64,000 nt of DNA from Chryseobacterium sp. JAH (GCF_001507335.1 NZ_LMAH01000003.1:699041-763040), one strand, 5' to 3'; positions 1 through 8,828 are shown, numbered from the stretch's first letter. Translations and numbers: made by a program. Notes: a model not told the origin generated them from the sequence alone.

Positions 1-2620
1 GAACTGATTCGAATGTTTCTTTTCCGGTAGCTGCATTCAAATCCTGATACAACTGATCCATAAAGAACGGAGCGATTGGTGCAGATAGTTTAGCAACAGT
101 TTCAAGGCAAGTATATAAAGTCTGGTAAGCAGAGATTTTGTCATCAGAATAATCTCCTTTCCAGAAACGTCTTCTGCATAATCTCACATACCAGTTACTT
201 AAATTATCATTCACAAAGTTGCTGATGGATCTTGCAACTCTTGTCGGCTCATAATCTTCGTAGAATGCTTTTACTTCTTTAATCAAAAGATTCAATTCAG
301 ATAAAATCCAACGGTCGATTTCCGGACGGTTTTCAACATCTTTTTCAGCATATTTAAATCCGTCAACATTCGCATATAAAGTAAAGAATGAATAGGTATT
401 GTATAGTGTTCCGAAGAATTTTCTTCTTACTTCGTCAATTCCTTCGATATCAAATTTCAGGTTTTCCCAAGGGTTGGCATTCGAAACCATGTACCAACGT
501 GTTGCATCCGGTCCGTAAACCGCTAAAGTCTCGAACGGATCAACCGCATTTCCTTTAGATTTTGACATTTTCAGACCGTTTTTATCCAAAACGAGTCCGT
601 TACTCATCACATTTTTATAAGCAACCGAGTCAAAGACTGCTGTTCCGATTGCATGAAGTGTGTAGAACCATCCACGGGTCTGGTCAACGCCTTCGGCAAT
701 AAAGTCTGCAGGGAATGCTTTATTATTATCGATTAATTCTTTGTTTTCAAACGGATAATGCAACTGAGCGTAAGGCATTGAACCTGAATCAAACCAAACG
801 TCAATCAGGTCGCTCTCACGGTGCATCGCTTTTCCTGATTCTGAAACTAATACAACTTTATCAACGATATTTTTGTGAAGATCAACTAAAGAATAGTTTT
901 CCTCAGACATATTTCCGATTTCAAATCCTTTGAACGGATTTTCTTTCATAAATCCTGCTGCGATAGATTTTTCTATTTCATTATACAATTCTTCTACAGA
1001 ACCGATGATAATTTCTTCCTGTGCTGAACCAGTCGAAGGATCTGTTCTCCAGATTGGCAACGGAATTCCCCAGTATCTTGAACGGGAAAGGTTCCAGTCG
1101 TTGACATTTTCCAGCCAGTTACCAAAACGTCCTTCTCCGGTAGCTTTTGGCTTCCAGTTGATTTCTTTGTTTAAATCTACCAAACGGTCTTTTACCGCCG
1201 TCATTTTCACAAACCATGAATCTAACGGATAATATAAAAGGGGCTCATCAGTTCTCCAGCTGTGTGGGTAACTGTGAACGTATTTTTCAACTTTAAAGGC
1301 TTTATTTTCTTCTTTTAAACGGATAGCAATTTCTACATCAACAGACTTTTCCGGTGCTGTTCCTGCATCGTAATATTCGTTTTTCACATATTTACCGGCA
1401 AAATCTCCCATCTGCGCAGTAAACTTCCCTTGCAAATCAACCAACGGAACCGGATTTCCGAATTCATTTAATACCAACATCGGCGGAACTTCAGGGGTCG
1501 CTTCTTTAGCCACTTTCGCATCATCAGCACCAAAAGTTGGCGCCGTGTGAACGATTCCTGTACCGTCTTCTGTCGTAACGAAGTCTCCTGAAATTACTCT
1601 AAATGCATTTTCAGGGTTTTGGTAAGGTAAAGTGTAGGGCAATAACTGCTCATATTTAATTCCAGCCAAATCTGCACCTTTGAACTCGCCAAGAATTTGG
1701 AAAGGGATGGTTTTGCTTGATGAAGTATAATTTGCGAAATCTTCGTCAGTTCCCTCAACGAATTTTTTACCGAACTGTTTTCCAGTTAAAGCTTTAGCCA
1801 AAACAATATTGATCGGTTCAAAAGTATACTGATTAAATGTTTTTACTAAAACATAATCGATCTTCGGTCCTACTGTCAAAGCAGTGTTCGAAGGCAATGT
1901 CCACGGAGTAGTCGTCCAGGCTAAGAAATGTACATCTCCAAAACCCTGTAAAAACGAAGGCAATGTTTCCGGAAGTGTTTTGAACTGTGCAACAATCGTT
2001 GTGTCGGTCACATCACGGTAAGCTCCGGGTTGGTTGACTTCGTGAGAAGAAAGTCCGGTTCCTGCTTTCGGTGAATAAGGCTGGATCGTATAGCCTTTAT
2101 ACAACAAATCTTTGCTGTACAATTGCTTTAACAACCACCAAACGGTTTCCATGTATTTTGATTTGTACGTGATGTACGGATCTTCAAGATCAACCCAATA
2201 ACCAATTTTTTCAGTCAGGTGATTCCAGACATCGGTGTAACGCATTACTGCTTCACGACATGCCTGGTTGTAATCTTCAATCGAAATTTTTTTGCCAATA
2301 TCTTCTTTCGTGATTCCGAGTTCTTTTTCAACTCCTAATTCCACAGGAAGTCCGTGCGTGTCCCAACCTGCTTTACGGAAAACCTGCTTCCCGTTCTGAG
2401 TCTGGTAACGGCAGAAAATATCTTTCAACGCTCTTGCCATAACGTGGTGAATTCCGGGCATTCCGTTTGCCGAAGGCGGACCTTCGTAAAACACAAATTC
2501 AGGATTTCCTTCACGGGTTTCAACACTTTTTTCAAAGGTTTTATTGGCTTTCCAGAATTCCGCAACATTCTCGGCTACGTCTATCAGGTTGAGGTTTTTA
2601 TATTCTTTAAATTGGCTCAT
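1..2620 (-). CDS. ileS: Isoleucyl-tRNA synthetase, 5' part (runs off window)
   Basis: This is a cytoplasmic class I aminoacyl-tRNA synthetase that charges tRNA-Ile. Translating the minus strand from the ATG at 2620 gives MSQFKEYKNLNLIDVAEN. A GIHH version of the HIGH motif, in the context GPPSANGMPGIHHV, follows at residues 56-59. The second ATP-binding motif, KMSKS (followed by KGNA), is encoded near 550-570. About 873 codons are present and the C-terminal tRNA-binding part lies beyond base 1. The GIHH variant and PPSANG context match the branch of IleS common in Bacteroidota. It is a single-copy housekeeping gene with no functional link to the pigment genes on its right. Confidence 0.95.
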   Translation of the reverse strand, partial: MSQFKEYKNLNLIDVAENVAEFWKANKTFEKSVETREGNPEFVFYEGPPSANGMPGIHHVMARALKDIFCRYQTQNGKQVFRKAGWDTHGLPVELGVEKELGITKEDIGKKISIEDYNQACREAVMRYTDVWNHLTEKIGYWVDLEDPYITYKSKYMETVWWLLKQLYSKDLLYKGYTIQPYSPKAGTGLSSHEVNQPGAYRDVTDTTIVAQFKTLPETLPSFLQGFGDVHFLAWTTTPWTLPSNTALTVGPKIDYVLVKTFNQYTFEPINIVLAKALTGKQFGKKFVEGTDEDFANYTSSSKTIPFQILGEFKGADLAGIKYEQLLPYTLPYQNPENAFRVISGDFVTTEDGTGIVHTAPTFGADDAKVAKEATPEVPPMLVLNEFGNPVPLVDLQGKFTAQMGDFAGKYVKNEYYDAGTAPEKSVDVEIAIRLKEENKAFKVEKYVHSYPHSWRTDEPLLYYPLDSWFVKMTAVKDRLVDLNKEINWKPKATGEGRFGNWLENVNDWNLSRSRYWGIPLPIWRTDPSTGSAQEEIIIGSVEELYNEIEKSIAAGFMKENPFKGFEIGNMSEENYSLVDLHKNIVDKVVLVSESGKAMHRESDLIDVWFDSGSMPYAQLHYPFENKELIDNNKAFPADFIAEGVDQTRGWFYTLHAIGTAVFDSVAYKNVMSNGLVLDKNGLKMSKSKGNAVDPFETLAVYGPDATRWYMVSNANPWENLKFDIEGIDEVRRKFFGTLYNTYSFFTLYANVDGFKYAEKDVENRPEIDRWILSELNLLIKEVKAFYEDYEPTRVARSISNFVNDNLSNWYVRLCRRRFWKGDYSDDKISAYQTLYTCLETVAKLSAPIAPFFMDQLYQDLNAATGKETFESV

Positions 2621-2849
2621 TGTAATTTCTCAATTTCGTTGATTAATCAAGTTGGCAAATTTAGTGATTTTTGTCGGTTTATAATATATGTTTTATTTTG
2701 ACTGGGTTTATTGAAAAGTTTGCGAAAATAAAGAAGGTTTAAGCTGTCGATTGTGAATAGTCAAATGTGAGTTTTCACAGTTAATCAATAAATATTTAGC
2801 TAGAATATCTATAGGAGCGTACTTTAGCCCGCTTTCAAAATTACCAAAT

Positions 2850-2871
2850 GGAATTGGCTTTAGCCAAATCC
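2850..2871. repeat. Small palindromic intergenic element
   Basis: A near-perfect inverted repeat with the core TTGGCT-TT-AGCCAA lies at 2854-2867, extended by GGAAT on the left and AATCC on the right. It lies in the 400-base gap between ileS and the ligase gene. Similar short TTGGCTTTAGCCAA hairpins are, to my knowledge, scattered between genes in Chryseobacterium-type genomes. It is followed by no clear T-tract, so I do not call it a terminator. Confidence 0.45.
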
Positions 2872-2880
2872 TATTTTTCT

Positions 2881-2962
2881 CTCGCAGATTTTATAGATAA
2901 CGCAGATTTATGAGATTAAAATTTAAAACAATCATCTGTGAAAATCTGTGTGATCTGTGAGA
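2881..2962. repeat. Dispersed CGCAGATTT / ATCTGTG intergenic repeat
   Basis: The left end carries two copies of CGCAGATTT (near 2884 and 2911). The right end carries three ATCTGTG units (near 2934, 2944 and 2953). The two ends are partly complementary, so the element could fold into a long imperfect stem. It has no coding content. It resembles a short dispersed repeat that I recall as frequent between genes in Chryseobacterium and Flavobacterium. Its right end overlaps a GTG that could be mistaken for the start of the ligase gene. Confidence 0.5.
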
Positions 2963-2993
2963 ACAAAATTTAGCATCCAACTTTTAATTTTAA

Positions 2994-3001
2994 TAAATTT
3001 G
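2994..3001 (+). promoter_or_regulatory. Bacteroidota -7 box for the ligase gene
   Basis: TAAATTTG matches the TAnnTTTG -7 consensus exactly. It lies 18 bases before the TTG at 3020, which places the transcription start downstream of the alternative GTG at 2957. No convincing TTG -33 element is visible. Confidence 0.5.
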
Positions 3002-3019
3002 TCATCTAAATTTAAACTA

Positions 3020-4312
3020 TTGGAACTTTTCCCACTCATCGAAAAATCAAGCATTCAAGACATCAAAAAGTTTCAGGAGGAAAAACTTCAGGAGCTTTTA
3101 GAATATCTTGAAAAGCATTCGCTTTTCTATCAGAAGCTATTCAAAGAAAATAATATTCAGATTTCTGATATTCAGACTTTGGAAGATTTGCAGAAAATTC
3201 CGACGACCTCGAAGAATGATATTCAGCAGAACAATGATGATTTTTTCTGTGTTCCCCAAAGCCAAATTGTTGATTACAGTACGACTTCCGGAACATTGGG
3301 GGATCCGGTGACTTTTGGTCTTTCAGAAAATGATATGGAAAGAATTGCTTACAACGAAGCAATATCGCTTGCCTGCGCGGGAATTCAAAAGGGTGACGTT
3401 GTACAGATGATTACGACGATTGACAAAAGATTTATCGCTGGTCTTGCCTATCTTTTAGGTTTACGGAAAATGGGAGCAAGTGTTATCAGAATGGGCCCGG
3501 GAATTCCTGAACTGCAATGGGATTCTATTTTCAGATATCAACCAAAATATTTGATCACGGTACCATCATTTCTTTTAAAAATGATCGACTACGCTGAGAA
3601 GCACGGTATAGATTACGAAAACTCAAGCGTTGTTGGAGCGGTTTGTATTGGTGAAAGTATTAAAAATCAGGATTTTTCAGACAATATTCTTTCGCAGAAG
3701 ATTAAAGAGAAGTGGAACATAAAATTGTTCTCCACTTACGCATCTACTGAAATGAGCACTGCTTTTACTGAATGTGAATTCCAAATTGGCGGGCACCAGC
3801 ATCCGGAATTGATTATAACAGAAATCCTTGATGACGAAGAAAATCCTGTGAAAGAAGGAGAAAGCGGCGAGTTGACCATTACGACTTTAGGCGTTGAAGC
3901 TTTGCCTCTGTTGAGATTTAAAACGGGAGATTTAGTTAAAGCGCATTATGAACCTTGTGAATGTGGCAGAAATACGATGAGACTCGGTCCGGTTGTCGGT
4001 AGGAAGCAGCAGATGATCAAATATAAGGGGACTACTTTGTATCCACCTGCAATGAATGATATTCTGAATGATTTTGAAGGAATTTTATGTTATCAGATTG
4101 TGATTCAGTCGAATGAAATTGGTTTGGATGAAATTATTATTAAACTGAGCACAGAGAGAGAAGATGAGAGCTTTGAAGGCGAAGTACGTGATCATTTCAG
4201 AGCAAAATTAAGGGTAAGTCCGAAAATAGAAATCATAGGTTTTGAGGTTTTGTCAAAAACAGTTTTCAATCCCAATAGCAGAAAGCCGATCACCTTCGTC
4301 GATTTAAGATAA
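3020..4312 (+). CDS. Phenylacetate-CoA ligase-family adenylating enzyme
   Basis: This 430-residue protein of the AMP-forming acyl-CoA synthetase superfamily (PaaK-like branch) should activate an aromatic acid as an acyl-adenylate and then a thioester. The ATP-binding signature TTSGTLGDP is present, and a C-terminal small domain follows the RFKTGD segment. I start it at TTG 3020 (ELFPLIEKSS). The longer GTG frame from 2957 would place its N-terminus upstream of the -7 box, inside a repeat, and adds residues unlike the family. In flexirubin loci such a ligase is expected to activate 4-coumarate made by the ammonia-lyase 2 kb downstream. The substrate is inferred from that context. Confidence 0.8.
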   Translation: MELFPLIEKSSIQDIKKFQEEKLQELLEYLEKHSLFYQKLFKENNIQISDIQTLEDLQKIPTTSKNDIQQNNDDFFCVPQSQIVDYSTTSGTLGDPVTFGLSENDMERIAYNEAISLACAGIQKGDVVQMITTIDKRFIAGLAYLLGLRKMGASVIRMGPGIPELQWDSIFRYQPKYLITVPSFLLKMIDYAEKHGIDYENSSVVGAVCIGESIKNQDFSDNILSQKIKEKWNIKLFSTYASTEMSTAFTECEFQIGGHQHPELIITEILDDEENPVKEGESGELTITTLGVEALPLLRFKTGDLVKAHYEPCECGRNTMRLGPVVGRKQQMIKYKGTTLYPPAMNDILNDFEGILCYQIVIQSNEIGLDEIIIKLSTEREDESFEGEVRDHFRAKLRVSPKIEIIGFEVLSKTVFNPNSRKPITFVDLR

Positions 4313-4381
4313 ACTTTAATTGTTTTTCAAACAACTTAGAAATATTATTGTTCAGCTGAAGTGAATTTTCTTTTCTGATAC

Positions 4382-4389
4382 TATATTTG
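4382..4389 (+). promoter_or_regulatory. Bacteroidota -7 box
   Basis: TATATTTG lies 18 bases before the ATG at 4408 and matches TAnnTTTG. It suggests that the secreted protein gene has its own promoter, separate from the ligase gene. Confidence 0.5.
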
Positions 4390-4407
4390 CAGTCTTAATT
4401 TTAAACT

Positions 4408-5004
4408 ATGAAAAAAATATTTCTCTTTCTTTTTGTTGCATTAAGCACAACTGTTTTTGCTCAAAATAAGCTAACTGTCGAATCCGGAAATTTGGATGTT
4501 TTAAAAGGTCAGACTGAAGTTAATGTTGAACGTGTGTACGGAGATCCTCTTTTTCAGGCTGACAATTTTACTGAAACCGAATATTTAGAGAGAAGACATA
4601 AAGAAACTGTCGCCAAAAACGGTGAAGCGGCGTGGAAGACATGGATTGATTTTTGGGAACAGCATGTTGAAACAATCTGGACAGAAAAGTTCGTGGAGGG
4701 TTTAAACAAATCAAAGAAAATAAAATTTACCCAAAATGCTGAAAGTAAATATACTTTAATCATCCATCCAAAATGGATGTATGCAGGATGGACAGGCTTT
4801 ATTACTCAGCCCGCAAAATTGTCTGCTGATATTACGATTGTTGAAACAGCAAATCCTTCAAATATTTTAGCAATAATTAAAGCGGATAAAATTGAAGGCA
4901 TCGGAAGCAAAGTTGATTACGGAATGGAATATGGAAGAATTTCCGCAGCCTATGAAAAGACAGGAAAAGAGTTTGGAAAAGAACTGAAGAAAGCTTTAAA
5001 ATAA
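4408..5004 (+). CDS. Secreted protein of unknown function
   Basis: The product is 198 residues. A clear Sec signal peptide (charged MKK, hydrophobic stretch, cleavage after VFAQ near residue 19) is followed by a soluble domain rich in Lys and Trp. No catalytic motif, lipobox or membrane segment is visible after the signal peptide. The family is unknown to me. Homologues annotated as hypothetical sit beside flexirubin genes, as I recall, but a role in pigment production is only suggested by position. The gene ends at a strong bidirectional terminator shared with the convergent halogenase gene. Confidence 0.75.
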   Translation: MKKIFLFLFVALSTTVFAQNKLTVESGNLDVLKGQTEVNVERVYGDPLFQADNFTETEYLERRHKETVAKNGEAAWKTWIDFWEQHVETIWTEKFVEGLNKSKKIKFTQNAESKYTLIIHPKWMYAGWTGFITQPAKLSADITIVETANPSNILAIIKADKIEGIGSKVDYGMEYGRISAAYEKTGKEFGKELKKALK

Positions 5005-5043
5005 CAAAAAACGGGTCTGAAAATTTTCAGACCCGTTTTTTGT
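5004..5043. terminator. Bidirectional rho-independent terminator
   Basis: The perfect inverted repeat ACGGGTCTGAAAA/TTTTCAGACCCGT has an A-tract on the left and a T-tract on the right. It lies between the convergent genes 4408-5004 and 5043-6290 and works for both strands. Confidence 0.9.
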
Positions 5044-6290
5044 TATGATGATTGTTGTCTCTCCATTTTTATGAGATTAGCGAGATTTTTTACCACGGTA
5101 TCATGCTTTCTAACAAAAGGATTTTCTTTATTCCAGACATATCCAGCCAGAACAGCACATATTTTTCTTTTCACATCTTCATTTTCCGGTCGGTGGAAAA
5201 ATAATTCCTGAAGATTTCCGGTGTACCATTCTTTTACATAGGTTGTAAAAACATCCACTCCGTATAAAATATAATCTGAAAACTCAGTCTGCCAGTCTAC
5301 TTTTTCACCGTTTAGTTGTCGTATGGCCAGTTTTGCAGCGGTTATTCCGCCTTCGGTTGCAAATGCCATTCCTGATGAGAAAACAGGATCAAGAAATTCC
5401 GAAGCATTTCCGGTCAATGCAAATCCTTCTCCGAATAATTTTTTTACCGAGCATGAATAGTCTTTCAAATGTCTGGGTTCAAACAAAAAATCCAAATCTC
5501 CGAAACGTTTTACATAATAATCGGATAGTGAAATTGCTTTTCTTAAAGCTGCCGCTGGATCTCCGTTTTCAGATAATTTGTCAATATATTCAGTCGGACC
5601 CACGATTCCTACACTTGTGTTTCCGTTTGAAAACGGAATTACCCACAGCCAAACTTCAGTTTCTATAATGTCGAAAGAAATTAAAGTTCCTTCAACGCCT
5701 TCTTCTCGGTTAATATCTTCTACATGCGCAAAGATTGCAGAGTGTGGAGATAATTTTGAAGGTTTTTCTAAATCTAAAAGTCGTGGGAGAACTCTACCGT
5801 AGCCACTTGAATCGATCACAAATTTTGCATGAATCTCTTTTGTCTCGCCATCTTTATTTTTTACGGTGGTCACAGAATCTGTTCCGTTAAATTCAATTCC
5901 AATTACTTCGGTTTCAAATTCGAGGTCAATACCTTTGTTGATCACTTCCTGAGCCAAAACGTTGTCAAAGTCGGCTCTAGGAACCTGCCAAGTCCAATCC
6001 CAGCCTTGGCCGAATTTATCACTAAAATCAAAAAGACAAACTTCGTCACCTCTTAGAAAACGAGCACCCAGTTTTTTTTCAAAGCCCATTTTATCTAAAG
6101 CGGGGAACAATCCGGCTTCGTCAAAATGATCCATTACTCGTGGGATTAAGCTTTCACCAACCACCAATCTTGGGAATTTTGTTTTTTCGACAACTTTTAC
6201 GTTGATATTGTTCTTCTTTAAGTAAGAGGAAGATACGCAACCGGAAGGTCCAGCTCCGATTACGAGAACATCAACAAATTCTTTGCTCAT
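5043..6290 (-). CDS. Flavin-dependent halogenase/monooxygenase-family oxidoreductase
   Basis: This 415-residue FAD enzyme has the Rossmann motif GAGPSG at residues 12-17, the segment VGESLIP at 44-50, and WLWVIP at 214-219. The last matches the WxWxIP signature of flavin-dependent halogenases. A lysine pair at 72-73 in GFEKKLGARF sits where phenolic halogenases keep their catalytic lysine. I predict an FADH2-using enzyme acting on the phenol head of the pigment or its carrier-bound precursor. Some geranylgeranyl-reductase relatives share these motifs, so hydroxylation or reduction remains possible. It is divergent from the ammonia-lyase gene, 98 bases away. Confidence 0.8.
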   Translation of the reverse strand: MSKEFVDVLVIGAGPSGCVSSSYLKKNNINVKVVEKTKFPRLVVGESLIPRVMDHFDEAGLFPALDKMGFEKKLGARFLRGDEVCLFDFSDKFGQGWDWTWQVPRADFDNVLAQEVINKGIDLEFETEVIGIEFNGTDSVTTVKNKDGETKEIHAKFVIDSSGYGRVLPRLLDLEKPSKLSPHSAIFAHVEDINREEGVEGTLISFDIIETEVWLWVIPFSNGNTSVGIVGPTEYIDKLSENGDPAAALRKAISLSDYYVKRFGDLDFLFEPRHLKDYSCSVKKLFGEGFALTGNASEFLDPVFSSGMAFATEGGITAAKLAIRQLNGEKVDWQTEFSDYILYGVDVFTTYVKEWYTGNLQELFFHRPENEDVKRKICAVLAGYVWNKENPFVRKHDTVVKNLANLIKMERQQSS

Positions 6291-6320
6291 CTTAAGATTT
6301 TTTATTTTAATAATAACTTC

Positions 6321-6328
6321 TATCTTTG
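6321..6328 (+). promoter_or_regulatory. -7 box for the ammonia-lyase operon
   Basis: TATCTTTG matches TAnnTTTG and lies 60 bases before the ATG at 6389. It is the likely promoter of the seven-gene plus-strand pigment operon. Confidence 0.55.
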
Positions 6329-6360
6329 CCGCTAAATTAGTGACAATTAATTATATTTTA

Positions 6361-6368
6361 CAAAATTA
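6361..6368 (-). promoter_or_regulatory. Possible -7 box for the halogenase gene
   Basis: On the minus strand this reads TAATTTTG, a match to TAnnTTTG, 71 bases upstream of the halogenase start at 6290. Transcription from here would cross the plus-strand -7 box at 6321-6328. No -33 element is seen, so the call is weak. Confidence 0.3.
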
Positions 6369-6388
6369 TATATTATTACTTTTAATTG

Positions 6389-7906
6389 ATGAAAATAAAT
6401 AACTTTTTAGAACTGAGAGATTTTCAGCGAATTATTATTGAAAACGAAAGCATAGAATTAGACCCTTCACTTCTCCATAGAGTGAATGAAAGTTTTGATT
6501 TTCTTAAAGAATTTTCAAAAAATAAAGTAATTTATGGTGTAAATACCGGTTTTGGGCCAATGGCGCAATTTAAAATCAGCGATGAAGATACCCACCAGTT
6601 ACAATATAATTTAATCAGAAGTCATTCTTCAGGTATTGGGAATCCGCTTCCTGCAGATGAGGTCAAAGCCTGTATGCTGGCGAGATTAAATACTTTGTCT
6701 CTTGGAAATTCGGGGGTGCATGAGTCTGTGGTAAATTTACTTAAAGAATTAATAAACAGAGATGTTACGCCGTTGATTTTCGAGCACGGAGGAGTAGGTG
6801 CAAGCGGAGATTTGGTTCAGTTGGCACATTTAGCTCTGGTTCTAATTGGCGAGGGCGAAGTTTTCTATAAAGGCGAAAGAAAATCGACCAAAGAAGTTTT
6901 CGAAGCAGAAGGTTTGGAGCCGATTCAGGTTGAAATTCGTGAGGGTTTAGCTTTAATGAATGGGACTTCAGTTATGTCAGGGATTGGGATTGTCAATGCA
7001 TACAAAGCCAATCAGTTAACTGAAATTTCACTAAAACTATCTTGTGCAATTAACGAAATCGTTCAGGCATACGATGACCATTTTTCAGAAGTGTTGAACG
7101 GAACGAAACTTCACGCAGGTCAGCAAAAAATAGCAGATAAAATGCGTTCTCATTTGTCTGATAGTAAATTGATCAGAAAAAGAGCCGACCATTTATATAC
7201 TCATTTCGAAGAGCAGGAAAAGGTTTTTAAAGAAAAAGTACAGGAATATTATTCACTAAGATGCATTCCGCAAATATTAGGTCCCGTTTTAGATACGTTA
7301 GAATATACCGAGAAAGTCCTTGAAAATGAAATAAATTCAGCAAATGATAATCCAATCATCAACGTTGCTGATCAGCACGTTTACCACGGTGGAAACTTCC
7401 ATGGGGATTACATTTCTCTGGAAATGGACAAGCTGAAAATTGTTGTTACAAAACTGACAATGTTGGCTGAAAGACAGTTGAATTATCTTTTAAATTCAAA
7501 AATCAACGAAATCTTGCCTCCTTTTGTAAATTTAGGTAAATTAGGTTTTAATTTCGGGATGCAGGGCGTTCAGTTTACGGCTACTTCAACTACGGCTGAA
7601 AGTCAAATGTTGTCGAATCCGATGTATGTTCACAGTATTCCTAATAATAATGATAACCAAGATATTGTAAGCATGGGTACCAATGCTGCAGTGATTTGCA
7701 GAAAGGTGATAGAGAATGCTTTTGAAGTATTGGCAATTGAAGCTATTACTGTTGTTCAGGCAATTGAATATTTAGGATATCAAGATAAGGTGTCATCGAA
7801 AACAAAAGAATTGTTTGATGATATCAGGCAGCTGATTCCGGCATTTTCAGATGATATGGTGATGTACCCATATCTTCAGAAAGTAAAAGATTATCTGAAA
7901 AAATAA
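6389..7906 (+). CDS. Aromatic amino acid ammonia-lyase (tyrosine ammonia-lyase likely)
   Basis: This 505-residue HAL/PAL/TAL-family enzyme eliminates ammonia from an aromatic amino acid. The Ala-Ser-Gly triad that cyclises to the MIO cofactor is at 138-140 in GGVGASGDL. The catalytic Tyr is in VIYGVNTGFG near residue 49, and the selectivity loop reads RSHSSG with His79. I start at ATG 6389; the TTG at 6386 just before it is unlikely to be used. Flexirubin heads derive from tyrosine, and a characterised TAL is known from Flavobacterium johnsoniae, so 4-coumarate formation is the likely role. Histidine lyases also carry SH at this loop, so the substrate needs testing. It is the first gene of the plus-strand pigment operon. 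Confidence 0.85.
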   Translation: MKINNFLELRDFQRIIIENESIELDPSLLHRVNESFDFLKEFSKNKVIYGVNTGFGPMAQFKISDEDTHQLQYNLIRSHSSGIGNPLPADEVKACMLARLNTLSLGNSGVHESVVNLLKELINRDVTPLIFEHGGVGASGDLVQLAHLALVLIGEGEVFYKGERKSTKEVFEAEGLEPIQVEIREGLALMNGTSVMSGIGIVNAYKANQLTEISLKLSCAINEIVQAYDDHFSEVLNGTKLHAGQQKIADKMRSHLSDSKLIRKRADHLYTHFEEQEKVFKEKVQEYYSLRCIPQILGPVLDTLEYTEKVLENEINSANDNPIINVADQHVYHGGNFHGDYISLEMDKLKIVVTKLTMLAERQLNYLLNSKINEILPPFVNLGKLGFNFGMQGVQFTATSTTAESQMLSNPMYVHSIPNNNDNQDIVSMGTNAAVICRKVIENAFEVLAIEAITVVQAIEYLGYQDKVSSKTKELFDDIRQLIPAFSDDMVMYPYLQKVKDYLKK

Positions 7907-7917
7907 AAGTCTGGATG

Positions 7918-8016
7918 GTGGACCCGAAGGGTTCAATATGAACAGTCATAGGTGAATCTATGGAAATAAAATTGGAAAAATGAAACCAGAACTCTGAAAG
8001 GGTTCATCAATTTAAC
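7918..8016. repeat. Dispersed intergenic repeat (ACCCGAAGGGTTCAATATGAA type)
   Basis: The 125-base gap inside the operon holds GACCCGAAGGGTTCAATATG at the left, a CATAG/CTATG hairpin at 7947-7962, and CTGAAAGGGTTCATCAATTT at the right. The two AAGGGTTCA units are direct repeats. I recall this layout as a common non-coding dispersed element in Flavobacteriia. It sits between the lyase and ketoreductase genes and may affect RNA processing. Confidence 0.5.
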
Positions 8017-8031
8017 ACCACAAAAATACAA

Positions 8032-8763
8032 ATGAAATGTGCAATAATAACAGGTGGTTCCCGAGGAATTGGTAGAGCAATCTGTATAAAACTGGCAGAA
8101 GAAAAAAATTATCATATTTTAATCAACTACACTTCTAACGAAGCTGCAGCAAAGGAAACTTTATCTAAAGTAGAAGAGTTGGGTTCTACAGGAGAAATTC
8201 TTAAATTCGATGTAGGAAATGCTGAAGAAACGCTGCAGGTTTTAAATGAATGGCAAGACAATAATCCAAAGTCAGTTGTTGAGGTGATCGTCAATAATGC
8301 AGGAATCACGAGAGACGGACTATTCATGTGGATGCCAAGTGAAGACTGGAACTCAGTGATTAATACGAGTTTAAACGGTTTTTATAACGTGACGAATTTC
8401 TTCATTCAGAAATTGTTGAGGAACAAATACGGTAGAATCATCAATATGGTTTCTGTTTCGGGAGTGAAAGGAACGGCCGGACAAACCAATTATTCAGCTG
8501 CAAAAGGTGCTTTAGTGGGAGTTACAAAAGCTTTGGCTCAGGAAGTTGCTAAAAGAAATATCACAGTAAATGCTGTTGCACCAGGCTTCATTAAAACAGA
8601 TATGACTCAGGATTTCAATGAAGATGAACTGAAAGCAATGATTCCTGCCAACCGTTTTGGAGAAGCTGAAGAAGTGGCAGATTTGGTTGCATTTTTAGCC
8701 TCAAAAAAATCTTCTTACATTACAGGAGAAATTATTAATATTAACGGAGGAATTTATTCATAA
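8032..8763 (+). CDS. 3-oxoacyl-ACP reductase (FabG-like SDR)
   Basis: This 243-residue classical short-chain dehydrogenase/reductase has the NAD(P)-binding TGGSRGIG motif near residues 7-14, NNAG near residue 90, the catalytic Ser in MVSVSG, and YSAAKGAL carrying the YxxxK pair. The C-terminus (NINGGIYS) is typical of FabG. It should reduce the beta-keto group of the growing aryl-polyene chain on the ACP. Its place between the lyase and ketosynthase genes supports a pigment-specific role and argues against primary fatty-acid synthesis. Confidence 0.88.
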   Translation: MKCAIITGGSRGIGRAICIKLAEEKNYHILINYTSNEAAAKETLSKVEELGSTGEILKFDVGNAEETLQVLNEWQDNNPKSVVEVIVNNAGITRDGLFMWMPSEDWNSVINTSLNGFYNVTNFFIQKLLRNKYGRIINMVSVSGVKGTAGQTNYSAAKGALVGVTKALAQEVAKRNITVNAVAPGFIKTDMTQDFNEDELKAMIPANRFGEAEEVADLVAFLASKKSSYITGEIININGGIYS

Positions 8764-8828
8764 ATTAGGTAGCAGAAAAAGGTAGCAGTTGTGCAACCTA
8801 AATCTACAACCTACAACCTAAATTTTAA

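Noticed and set aside
2354..2701. 115-codon plus-strand frame over ileS
   Set aside because: It is antisense to the conserved start of ileS, with no promoter and no protein-like family pattern.
2957..3019. GTG-initiated N-terminal extension of the ligase
   Set aside because: It lies in a dispersed repeat and upstream of the -7 box at 2994; the family N-terminus starts near TTG 3020.
7933..8115. 60-codon minus-strand frame over the in-operon repeat
   Set aside because: It crosses the dispersed element and the ketoreductase start on the opposite strand.
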